A stretch of 64,000 nucleotides of DNA from NCBI GenBank assembly GCA_902576125.1, contig CACGUF010000001.1, positions 286,866 through 350,865 on the forward strand, written 5' to 3'. Every line of letters begins with the position of its first letter. The first letter of the stretch is position 1. Of the stretch, positions 40,255 through 49,487 are shown one piece after another. The position numbers and the translations under genes were made by a program. The notes under the pieces are model-generated. The model saw nothing but the letters and a program-made list of their open reading frames with translations, was not told the origin of the DNA and did no database searches. Origin of the DNA: an uncultured Alphaproteobacteria bacterium. Lineage in GTDB: Bacteria; Pseudomonadota; Alphaproteobacteria; HIMB59; GCA-002718135.

Positions 40255-42309
40255 TTACCTTAAAACCGCCTGAATATTACCTCCATCTACTGTCATTACA
40301 TCACCTGTTGTTTTCTTTGCAAGAGCAAGAGATAAAAATGCTTTCCCTACATCCTCAGCTAAAACTTCTTCATTTAATAAATTACCTGACATATATTGTT
40401 TTTCAGTTACATTTCTTGCTTTAGATCTTGAAGCAATTAATTTGTTGTTAACTATACCTGATCTAATTCTATCAGGGTTAACTCCGTTTGATCTTATCCC
40501 AAACTTACCATATTCTAAAGTATATTGTCTCATTAAAAACAAAGTTGAAGCTTTTGGAATACCATATGGTCCAAAATTATTACCCGGATTAATTGCCTGC
40601 TTTGTTATATTAAATAGTAATACACCACCTGTGTTTTGTTTTAACATTATATCAATACAAGCTTGTGATAGATATTGATGAGCGTAAAAATTAAGCGCAA
40701 AACTTTCTTTTAATATTTTTGAATTTACTTTACCTATTTCACCTTGCCAAGCTGCACCGGCATTTGAAACCATTATGTCAACACCTCCATATGTATCAAC
40801 AACTTGAGAAATTGCTTTTTTTACATCTTCATCATTTGTGACATCACATTTTATAATAGTTGCAATATTTGCGATATCTGCAGGTGTATTTTTAATATTA
40901 ATAGAATTATTTTCTAAAAGAACAACTTCAGATCCATTATTTATAAATTCTCGAGCTACTGATAAGCCTATGGCGCCACATCCACCACTTATCACTGTTA
41001 CATTACCTGTTAATTGTGCTCTTTTAAGAGTTTTTAATTTTGCCTGTTCCAATGGCCAGTACTCAACTTTAAAAATTTCCTTTTCTGATATGGATGTAAA
41101 TTTCCCTAAAGACTCTGCTTTGGAAATAATATCTACTGTAGCTTCCGCCAAGTCACCAGCAATCTTAGCTTCTTTTTTTGATCGACCAATTGAAACAATT
41201 CCAAATTTTGGGATGAAAATTAATCTTGGATTTCCATCAAGCTCAATAGTATTTTTTACAAAATTTTTATTTTTCTGATAATATTTTTTATAACTATTTT
41301 TATATTTTTTTATTTCTTTATTAATTAACAAATCAATTTTACTTTCATCTATATTTTTTATATTTAAAATCATAGGTTTTGATTTTGTTCTAATAACATG
41401 ATCTGGTGTAACTGTGCCTCTGCTAGTAAAATTTTTTAAATTTTTATTATCTAAATAATTAAGTATTTTTTGATTAACTCGAATATCAAATATCCATTTT
41501 GTATAATTTCCATCTTCATTTTTATTTGATAAGTTTTTTCTTATTAATGGTAAGATTATATTTGTGTTTAATTTATTATTTTTCTTAATATTATTTTTTT
41601 TATTTAAAATATTATTTTTAAATTTACTTAATTCTTTTTCAGCAATTGTTACATATTTTATCATACGATCATAACTTTCTTTAGCTGTATTTCCGAAAGT
41701 AAATATCCCATGATTTAATAAGATCAGACCTTCAACTTTTTCATTCTTTTTAAAAACATTAAAAGCTAGTTTTGCCAAATCAAATCCTGGAATAACATAT
41801 GGTACTATTCCCATTTTATTACCAAATATTTTTTTGCAAATTGCAATATCATTAGGTTGATCAATTAAACTTAATATTGCATTAGCATGAGTATGATCAA
41901 TAAATTTAAAAGGCAAAAAGGCATGAAGTAAAGTTTCAACTGATGGGTTAGGGGATTTAGAGTCTAATAAACATCTTCTTTGAAGATTAACCATATCAAA
42001 ATCATTTAATTTAGATAATTTTTTTGTTTTTAATAATGGTTCTAACTCTACTGCCGGCAAACCAGGATAATCAATTGATCCCATATCCCAACCACTTCCT
42101 TTGACATGCATAACATTAATTTTTTCACCAAAAATATTTTTTGTAGTAGTTTTTAAGGATGTATTCCCACCACCATGAAGTACTAATTTATTATTTTTTC
42201 CTAGTAGTTGAGTTGTGTAAACTCTTAACGCTAAATCTTTTGAAATATATTGTTGTTTATATTTTTTGATGTAATCATTTGCATCTTTATTATTCCAGTT
42301 ATTTTTCAT
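40255..42309 (-). CDS. Bifunctional class II aldolase / short-chain dehydrogenase (rhamnulose-1-P aldolase/dehydrogenase-like)
   Basis: N-terminus: LHGGGNTSLKT, HTHANAILSL, LLNHGIFTFG (aldolase II His). C-terminus: SGGCGAIGLSVA, SNAGAAW, YGIPKAS (SDR). Confidence 0.88.
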   Translation of the reverse strand: MKNNWNNKDANDYIKKYKQQYISKDLALRVYTTQLLGKNNKLVLHGGGNTSLKTTTKNIFGEKINVMHVKGSGWDMGSIDYPGLPAVELEPLLKTKKLSKLNDFDMVNLQRRCLLDSKSPNPSVETLLHAFLPFKFIDHTHANAILSLIDQPNDIAICKKIFGNKMGIVPYVIPGFDLAKLAFNVFKKNEKVEGLILLNHGIFTFGNTAKESYDRMIKYVTIAEKELSKFKNNILNKKNNIKKNNKLNTNIILPLIRKNLSNKNEDGNYTKWIFDIRVNQKILNYLDNKNLKNFTSRGTVTPDHVIRTKSKPMILNIKNIDESKIDLLINKEIKKYKNSYKKYYQKNKNFVKNTIELDGNPRLIFIPKFGIVSIGRSKKEAKIAGDLAEATVDIISKAESLGKFTSISEKEIFKVEYWPLEQAKLKTLKRAQLTGNVTVISGGCGAIGLSVAREFINNGSEVVLLENNSINIKNTPADIANIATIIKCDVTNDEDVKKAISQVVDTYGGVDIMVSNAGAAWQGEIGKVNSKILKESFALNFYAHQYLSQACIDIMLKQNTGGVLLFNITKQAINPGNNFGPYGIPKASTLFLMRQYTLEYGKFGIRSNGVNPDRIRSGIVNNKLIASRSKARNVTEKQYMSGNLLNEEVLAEDVGKAFLSLALAKKTTGDVMTVDGGNIQAVLR

Positions 42310-42372
42310 AATCTTTTAGTTATATTATTTTTTATTATAAACTAATCAATAATTTTAATATTTCTAAAAAAA

Positions 42373-43320
42373 TTAATTTTTAATTTTAAAACTATTCATC
42401 TTCTCCATACAGTCATCAAAATTTTCAATACCTGCATCAGAACCTAATCCGGTTGCCACAAGACCTGAAGTAATTGTTGCAAATTTAAGAGAAGTTTCAA
42501 TATCCATCTCTTTAATTAACGCAACAATCATACCTGCATCAAATGCATCTCCACAGCCTGTTGTATCAACTACATTAATATCAAAAGCTGGAGTAATTAT
42601 TTTATTATCCTTATTCATAAATAAAGAACCTTCGCCACCCATAGTCAGAACACAATTTTTAACCCCTCCATCTAAATAATATTTTGCAATATCCTCAGAT
42701 TTTTCTAGGCCACACATTATACTTGCCTCTTCAATACTAGGCATAAAATAATCAATGTAGGGGAGAAGAGGGTCAACAATACTTGCTGTTTCCTCAGTTG
42801 CTCCAATTAAATCCCATGTAGTAATACAACCTCTTCTCTTTGCTTCTTTTAATATATTTACTGAAACTGGACCATCAAGTTTTTTAAGTAAACCAGTACC
42901 ACCAAGGTGAAAAACTTTACAATCATATATATCTACTTTTTCTTTTTTAGGAGGAAGAAAATAATCACACGCACCTCTTAAGTGTAAAGCTGGTCTTTCT
43001 CCATTAGGTCTTATATTTAAAATTGTTGATGATGTTGGTATACCTTTTAATCTTTCAAAACCAATAGTATCAACTCCAAATTTTTCAAGAGTTGATATTA
43101 CAAAATCTGCTTTTTCATCATCTCCAACTGCACTAACTCCTAAAGTTGATACTCCAAGCTTAGCGCAGTCTATTACAGTTCCACCAGCTGTCCCAGCAAC
43201 AGTTAATCTTAATTCATCAATGTAAGCAAGATTACCTCCATCAGGAATTTTTGAAACAGGCCTTCCTAATATATCTAAAACAACCAACCCTAGAACTGTT
43301 GTGTCATATTTCTTTTGCAT
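42373..43320 (-). CDS. PfkB-family carbohydrate kinase
   Basis: AGTAGGTVIDCAKLG; C-terminal DTTGCGDAFDAGM. Confidence 0.9.
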   Translation of the reverse strand: MQKKYDTTVLGLVVLDILGRPVSKIPDGGNLAYIDELRLTVAGTAGGTVIDCAKLGVSTLGVSAVGDDEKADFVISTLEKFGVDTIGFERLKGIPTSSTILNIRPNGERPALHLRGACDYFLPPKKEKVDIYDCKVFHLGGTGLLKKLDGPVSVNILKEAKRRGCITTWDLIGATEETASIVDPLLPYIDYFMPSIEEASIMCGLEKSEDIAKYYLDGGVKNCVLTMGGEGSLFMNKDNKIITPAFDINVVDTTGCGDAFDAGMIVALIKEMDIETSLKFATITSGLVATGLGSDAGIENFDDCMEKMNSFKIKN

Positions 43321-43325
43321 ATTAA

Positions 43326-44162
43326 TTATTCTAGATCTTTCTCGATATTTTTTAAATGATTAATTGATTGTTCAGTATAATTATCTTTGAACTCCTCGGC
43401 TCTACCACCTCTAACACAAGCAAAAGGATCAGATACTGGAGGAATAAGTTCCATTGTTATGTAATTACTAAAATTTATATCTTTTAATGCTTGCAGAATT
43501 GGTCTGAAATCAGTGTGACCAGTACCAGGTGCTGCACGATTAGAGTCAGCTATATGACAATGGTTTAATTTAGATCCAATTTTTCTATAAGCGTTTGCAA
43601 TATTATCTTCTTCAATAGACATATGAAACGTATCACCATGAATACCTGCATTGGTTAATTCCAATGCATCCAAAATTCTTTCAGCTTGCTCTAATCGATT
43701 TATAAAATATGTTTCGTATCTATTCCAAGGTTCTATAGATATATTAATTCCAGCTTTTTGAGCGTATTCTCCAACTTGCTGTATTGAATCAATTGCATAT
43801 TTCATTTCTTCCTCTTCAGATTTTATCGACTCTATTTTACCAACAGGTGAGGGTGCTACTATCATTGTAGTTGATTGAATTTTTGCGCCCATATCTGCAA
43901 TTTCTTTGCAATAATCTATTGCTTTTATTCGCATTGATTTTTCGGGATTAATTAAATCTCTTTCGCTTGTAAATATTGAACAAATAGAATTTACTTTAAT
44001 ATTATATTCTTCATTCAATTTATTTACTTCATTAAAGTTATACCAACTGGGCTCTCCAACAAGTTCAATGCCGTCATAACCAAACTTATTCAATCTTTTT
44101 ACTTGAGTAAGGTAATCTTCACCTGAATAAACAATTGTATTGTAAGAATATTTAAAAGACAT
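43326..44162 (-). CDS. Sugar phosphate isomerase/epimerase (ketose 3-epimerase-like TIM barrel)
   Basis: ISIEPWNRYETYFINR, GIHGDTFHMSIEEDNI, HIADSNRAAPGTGH. Confidence 0.87.
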   Translation of the reverse strand: MSFKYSYNTIVYSGEDYLTQVKRLNKFGYDGIELVGEPSWYNFNEVNKLNEEYNIKVNSICSIFTSERDLINPEKSMRIKAIDYCKEIADMGAKIQSTTMIVAPSPVGKIESIKSEEEEMKYAIDSIQQVGEYAQKAGINISIEPWNRYETYFINRLEQAERILDALELTNAGIHGDTFHMSIEEDNIANAYRKIGSKLNHCHIADSNRAAPGTGHTDFRPILQALKDINFSNYITMELIPPVSDPFACVRGGRAEEFKDNYTEQSINHLKNIEKDLE

Positions 44163-44173
44163 TTTTATTCTCC

Positions 44174-45322
44174 TTAAAGTTCAACATTAGTTTTTTGCCA
44201 TTGTTTTGTATTTCCAGAGTTAATTACTGCTTCACAAACTCTTTGTGTTTGTAATGCATTTCTAAAATCTGGTTGTGCTTTATTTTTACTATCTACAGAA
44301 GCTAAGAAATCAGCAACTCCGTGAGTAAAAGAATGTTCAAATCCTATATTAAGTCCAGGCACCCACCATTTATCCATATAGGGTTGATCGCCATCTGTTA
44401 CGTGTATATCTCTCCAACCTCTTACAATTGACTCATCACTATGATCAAAATATTTTAAACGATGCAGGTCATGCAAGTCCCACGCAATTGAAGAATTTTC
44501 TCCATTAATTTCAAACGTATATAAAGCCTTATGACCACGAGCATATCGTGTTGACTCAAATATTGCTAATGATCCATTTTCAAATTTAGCAAGAAATGCA
44601 CATGCGTCATCAATACCGACCTTTTGAACTTTTCCGGTAAGGCTATGCGTTCTCTCTTTTATAAATGTTTCAGTCATTGCACTTACTTCAGTAATGGCAC
44701 CATTTAGCCACATAGCAGTATCAATACAATGTGCTAACAAATCTCCAGTTACACCACTTCCTGCTACATCTACATCTAATCTCCATAAACCTTCTCCACC
44801 TTGAGGTAAATCAGATGAAATTGTCCAATCTTGAAGAAAATTAGCTCGATAATGAAATATTCTTCCTAAAGATCCTCTATCAATAATATTTTTTGCTAAA
44901 GTTACAGAAGGTATTCGTCTGTAGTTGTACCAAACCATATTAGGAACACCTGCTTTTTCAACAGCTGCAACCATCTCTTCTCCTTCTGAAACATTAAGTG
45001 AAAGAGGTTTTTCTGTTAATACCCATTTACCATTTTCAGCTGCAGCAATAGCAATGTCTCGGTGCATATTATTAGGTGCACAAATGTCTATCACATCTAT
45101 TTCTTTACTCTCTACGACTTCTTTCCAATCAGTAACAATTTTTTCATATCCCCAATTAGAAGCAAAGCTTTTTGCACGTTCTTCATTTCTTGCACAAAAC
45201 ATTTTTAATTCAGGTTCATATGGAAGATCTGGAAAAAATTTTGCAGCTTGACGAAAAGCATTTGTATGAGCTTTTCCCATAAAGCCATAACCTATCATAC
45301 CAACCCTTAATTTCTTTTTCAT
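44174..45322 (-). CDS. Gfo/Idh/MocA family oxidoreductase
   Basis: [34 protein letters not shown] (EKP motif). Confidence 0.92.
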   Translation of the reverse strand: MKKKLRVGMIGYGFMGKAHTNAFRQAAKFFPDLPYEPELKMFCARNEERAKSFASNWGYEKIVTDWKEVVESKEIDVIDICAPNNMHRDIAIAAAENGKWVLTEKPLSLNVSEGEEMVAAVEKAGVPNMVWYNYRRIPSVTLAKNIIDRGSLGRIFHYRANFLQDWTISSDLPQGGEGLWRLDVDVAGSGVTGDLLAHCIDTAMWLNGAITEVSAMTETFIKERTHSLTGKVQKVGIDDACAFLAKFENGSLAIFESTRYARGHKALYTFEINGENSSIAWDLHDLHRLKYFDHSDESIVRGWRDIHVTDGDQPYMDKWWVPGLNIGFEHSFTHGVADFLASVDSKNKAQPDFRNALQTQRVCEAVINSGNTKQWQKTNVEL

Positions 45323-45336
45323 TTAAACCTCCTGTA

Positions 45337-46479
45337 TTAAAATTTTAACCACTTACTGCCACCCAAACCAGATTCAACAACTGAAGAAATAAACTTTACA
45401 CCCTTTAACCCATCTTCAATTGATGGAACTAAAAGTAATTCATCTTCTATTTTTTGATTATTTTTGATAGAGTGTATTTGTTTAGCAAAATCTGAATAAA
45501 TATTTGCAAATCCTTCCAAATAACCTTCTGGATGCCCTGGTGGTATTCTTGTTACTCGTCCAGCAACATCTGTAGTTTCATTACCTGCTCGTCGAATTAT
45601 TTTTTTTGCTTCGCCAAATATATCAACTCTTAAATAATTTGGATTTTCTTGTTCCCATTCCAAACCACCTTTATCTCCATAAATTCTTATCTTTAAGGCA
45701 TTTTCATTTCCTGGCGCTACTTGAGATGACCATAACATGCCCTTAACACCATTTTCATATCTCAACAGCACGTGAGCATTATCATCATTTTTTCTGCCCT
45801 CAACAAAACTGCTAATGTCTGCACATAATTCTGTAAGTTTTGCACCAGTAATAAAGTCCGCTAAATTAAATGCATGACTTCCAATATCTCCTATAGAACC
45901 ACCCATACCAGCTTTTGTTGGGTCTGTTCTCCATGATGCTTGTTTTTGACCTTCATTTTCAATTGGTAATGTCAGCCAATCTTGAGCATATTCAACTTGT
46001 ATCACTCTTAATTTTCCAATTGATCCATTGCGACACATTTCTCTTGCTTGCCTTACCATTGGATAGCCTGTGTAATTGTGTGTTAATGCGAATAAAGCTT
46101 TTGAATTTTTTACACATTCAAAAAATTTTTCAGCATCTTCTAAATTATGTGTAAGTGGTTTATCACAAATAACATGTATACCTTTCTTTATAAAAGCTTC
46201 AGCAATTGGGTAATGAAGATGATTAGGTGTAACAATAGCAACAACATCTATTCCATTTTCTAAATTTGATTCTTTTTCAGCCATTTCTAAATATGTCGAA
46301 TAAGATCTATCTTCTACAATTCCCAATTCTTTAGCAGATGCATGAGCAACTTCAGGATTGCTAGCTAAAGATCCGGCAACTAACTCATAGTGATCATCAA
46401 TTCTTGATGCTATTCGGTGAACAGAGCCAATGAAAGCACCTTGCCCACCACCTACCATACCTAATTTTAATTTACTCAA
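45337..46479 (-). CDS. Gfo/Idh/MocA family oxidoreductase
   Basis: LGMVGGGQGAFIGSVHRIAS; HVICDKPLTHNLEDAEKF (DKP motif). Confidence 0.92.
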   Translation of the reverse strand: MSKLKLGMVGGGQGAFIGSVHRIASRIDDHYELVAGSLASNPEVAHASAKELGIVEDRSYSTYLEMAEKESNLENGIDVVAIVTPNHLHYPIAEAFIKKGIHVICDKPLTHNLEDAEKFFECVKNSKALFALTHNYTGYPMVRQAREMCRNGSIGKLRVIQVEYAQDWLTLPIENEGQKQASWRTDPTKAGMGGSIGDIGSHAFNLADFITGAKLTELCADISSFVEGRKNDDNAHVLLRYENGVKGMLWSSQVAPGNENALKIRIYGDKGGLEWEQENPNYLRVDIFGEAKKIIRRAGNETTDVAGRVTRIPPGHPEGYLEGFANIYSDFAKQIHSIKNNQKIEDELLLVPSIEDGLKGVKFISSVVESGLGGSKWLKF

Positions 46480-46572
46480 GTTTCCTCCAAGTTTAAATTA
46501 ACTTGAAGTATAGAATTATTTCATAGAAAATAAAAACCAATAAAGTTTTTTTATATATTTTTTTTGGGAAAT

Positions 46573-47022
46573 TTATAATTGATCAAGATTATTTATCTTT
46601 TCAACTTTTTTAGTTGATCCGCCACCTTGAAATTCATTTGAAAGCCAAATATCAACTAGTTTTTTAGCAACTTCTGGACCAGTTATGAGCGTCCCCATTG
46701 TCACTACTTGAGCATTATTAGAGGCAATTGCTCTCTCAGCTGTATAAGGATCATTAATACAAACTGCTCTTACTCCTTTAACTTTATTAGCTACTATAGC
46801 CATTCCTGCACCAGTTCCACAAAATAAAATTCCTCTTTGATATTTTGAACTAGCGATCTCTTTTGCTAATTTTTCTCCTATATCAGGATAATCTATAGGG
46901 TTATTTTCATTAACTCCAATATCTTCGACATCGAAATTATTATTCATCAAATGCTCTTTGATAGAATTTTTCAATGGTAGACCTAAGTGATCTGCTCCTA
47001 AAATTACTTTTATTTTTTTCAT
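46573..47022 (-). CDS. RpiB-family isomerase, EryI/DerI-like (candidate D-erythrulose-4-P isomerase)
   Basis: ILGADHLGLPLKNSIKEHL; GILFCGTGAGMAIVANKVKGVRAVCINDPYTAERAIASNNAQVVTMG. Confidence 0.85.
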   Translation of the reverse strand: MKKIKVILGADHLGLPLKNSIKEHLMNNNFDVEDIGVNENNPIDYPDIGEKLAKEIASSKYQRGILFCGTGAGMAIVANKVKGVRAVCINDPYTAERAIASNNAQVVTMGTLITGPEVAKKLVDIWLSNEFQGGGSTKKVEKINNLDQL

Positions 47023-47052
47023 TCAAATTTATTATACATTATTATTGATATT

Positions 47053-48078
47053 TTGAATAAAAAAATGTTTAATGGCCATATGGCTTTTAAAAAAATTATT
47101 AATGACCCCTATCAAGTTATTGATGAGATGGTTGAGGGTATAGTTCTTGCTCACAGTGATTTGTTAAAATTTGCAAATAATAATAAAAGAGCAGTTGTTA
47201 GAAAAGATGCACCCATAAAAGATAAAGTTGGTGTATTGATTGGAGGAGGTTCTGGTCATGAACCTGCATTTTTAGGATATGTTGGAAAAGGTTTAGCGGA
47301 TGGAGCTGCAATTGGAAATGTTTTTGCATCACCCTCACCAGACCCTATTGTTGATGCAACAAAAGCGATAAATGGAGGAAAAGGTGTTGTGTATATGTAT
47401 GGTAATTACGCAGGTGATATAATGAATTTTGATATGGCTGCAGAAATGTGCCAGATGGAAGACATACCTGTTAAGACTGTTTTAGTTACCGATGATATAG
47501 CTTCAGCACCCCTTGAAAATAAATCTGAAAGAAGAGGTGTTGCCGGAGATTTTTATGTATTTAAAATTGCTGGTGCTGCAGCTGATATGGGAATGGAATT
47601 AGAAGATGTTTGTCGTCTATCTGAAAAAGCAAATGATATGACTATCTCTATGGGAGTTGCATTAGGTCCTTGCTCTCTCCCACATACATTAGAGCCTAGT
47701 TTTATATTAGAAGATAATGAAATGGAAATAGGCCTTGGAATTCATGGTGAAGCAGGTGTTAGAAAGGGTCCACTCCAGTCAGCTGATGAAATCACTACTG
47801 AATTAATGGATAAAATACTTAATGAAATGGATGGGTCAAAAAAAGTAAGTGTTTTGATTAATGGTTTAGGCTCAACACCTCTTATGGAACTTTATATTAT
47901 GTATCGAAAAACTTTTGAAATATTAAATAAAAATCAAATTGAAATTCACTCTTCTTTTGTTGGTGAATACGTAACTTCTTTAGAAATGAACGGTGCATCT
48001 ATTACCTTGATGAAATTAGATGAAGAACTACAACCATTATTAGAGCGTGAGACTTTATGCTCTATGTTTAGAGTCTAG
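47053..48078 (+). CDS. DhaK-family keto-sugar kinase subunit
   Basis: GVLIGGGSGHEPAFLGYVGKGLADGAAIGNVFASPSPDPI; GLGIHGEAGVRKGPL (substrate His). Confidence 0.92.
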   Translation: MNKKMFNGHMAFKKIINDPYQVIDEMVEGIVLAHSDLLKFANNNKRAVVRKDAPIKDKVGVLIGGGSGHEPAFLGYVGKGLADGAAIGNVFASPSPDPIVDATKAINGGKGVVYMYGNYAGDIMNFDMAAEMCQMEDIPVKTVLVTDDIASAPLENKSERRGVAGDFYVFKIAGAAADMGMELEDVCRLSEKANDMTISMGVALGPCSLPHTLEPSFILEDNEMEIGLGIHGEAGVRKGPLQSADEITTELMDKILNEMDGSKKVSVLINGLGSTPLMELYIMYRKTFEILNKNQIEIHSSFVGEYVTSLEMNGASITLMKLDEELQPLLERETLCSMFRV

Positions 48079-48086
48079 TAAAATTT

Positions 48087-48835
48087 ATGAAGTGGATTGG
48101 TACTAGTTGGAAAATGAACAATGATATTCGGCAAACCCAAAATTATATTAACACATTAGTAAAAAATAAAAGATATCTTAAAAAAAAAATTTTAAATTTT
48201 TTATAATTCCTCCTTACACTTCTTTAACTTCATTTCAAAAATATTTAAGAGAAATACCTATTATACTTGGAGCTCAAAATATTCATCATGAAGATTATGG
48301 TCCATTTACAGGCGAAGTCTCGGCATCTATGATTAAGTCTTGTGGTTGTAAAATAGTAGAAATTGGTCATGCCGAAAGATACAAATATTTTAATGAGACT
48401 GACATCTTAGTAAATAAAAAAATTATTCAAGCTATTAAAAATAATTTAATTCCATTAGTATGCTTTGGTGAAGAAAAAAAAATTTCAAATTTTTTATTAA
48501 GGAAGAAAGAATTAATAAAAAAAATTAATATAATGTTTAAAAATGTGAATTTAAAAAAAAATAAAAAAATAATTTTAGCATATGAACCTGTATGGGCTAT
48601 TGGTAAAAACAGAGCAGCAAGTCCTATATATGTTTCAGAAACTGTAAAAATAATTCGCGAATATTTTATAAAAAAATTAAATTTTTCTCAGAATCAGATA
48701 ATTATTATTTATGGAGGTAGTGTAAACAAAATTAATGCAAAAAAATTATTAAAAATTAATGAACTTGATGGAATATTTATTGGAAGATCTGCAATTAATG
48801 CTAATAATTTTATAAATATATGTAAGTTAGCTTAA
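48087..48835 (+). pseudogene. TpiA-family (EryH/LerI-like) isomerase interrupted by an apparent frameshift at ~48180-48206
   Basis: Frame 1: MKWIGTSWKMNNDIRQTQNYINTLVKNKRYLKKKILNFL*. Then the -1 frame continues FFIIPPYTSLTSFQKYLREIPIILGAQNIHHEDYGPFTGEVSASMIK...GHAER...AYEPVWAIGKN...GGSVN. Frames overlap on A10 and T6 tracts. Confidence 0.85.
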
Positions 48836-48837
48836 AA

Positions 48838-49482
48838 ATGAAAAAAGAATTAAATACAAATGAATTTATCAAAATTATTTTATCAATATGTGAAAATGTT
48901 GAAAAAGAAAAAGATTATTTATCAGAGTTAGATAGAGCTACAGGAGATGGGGATCACGGAGTTACTATGAGTATTGGTTGGAGTGCAGTAAAAGAAAAAA
49001 TAACAACCCTTGATGATAATTTAACATTTGATAAAATTTGTATGCAAATCGCTTCAAGTTTTTTAAGTGCAGTTGGAGCTTCTGCAGGCCCTCTATATGC
49101 TACAGCACTAATGAGAGGAGGGGCAAAATTAAAAGATTTGTCTGTTATTAATAGTTCCCATATTGCTGATTTTTTTGAGGCAGCAGCAAATGGCATTCAG
49201 GAAAGAGGTAAAGCAAATCTTGGTGATAAAACTATGCTTGATGTTTGGTTGCCAACTGCAAAAAAAATTAAAGACATATCAACAAATACAGATGATATTA
49301 TTGAAATTTTAGAAAAAGGGTCTTTTAAGGCAAATGAGTCAATGCTTTCAACTAAAGAAATGTTATCAAAAAAAGGTAGATCAAGTAAACTTGGTGAGAG
49401 AAGTAAGGGGCATATAGATCCCGGTGCAGCTTCTAGTGCTTTAATTTTTAGAACATTTTATGAAACGACTCAAAATCTTTAA
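48838..49482 (+). CDS. DhaL-family keto-sugar kinase ATP-binding subunit
   Basis: LDRATGDGDHGVTMSIGW; GASAGPLYATALMRGG; KGHIDPGAASSALIF. Confidence 0.92.
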   Translation: MKKELNTNEFIKIILSICENVEKEKDYLSELDRATGDGDHGVTMSIGWSAVKEKITTLDDNLTFDKICMQIASSFLSAVGASAGPLYATALMRGGAKLKDLSVINSSHIADFFEAAANGIQERGKANLGDKTMLDVWLPTAKKIKDISTNTDDIIEILEKGSFKANESMLSTKEMLSKKGRSSKLGERSKGHIDPGAASSALIFRTFYETTQNL

Positions 49483-49487
49483 ATCTG

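Noticed and set aside
40442-41278. Plus-strand ORFs 40442-40678 and 40838-41278
   Set aside because: Antisense shadows of the conserved aldolase/SDR gene; no recognisable domains.
44925-46154. Plus-strand ORFs 44925-45251 and 45915-46154
   Set aside because: Antisense to the Gfo/Idh genes, whose motifs are strongly conserved; treated as chance open frames.
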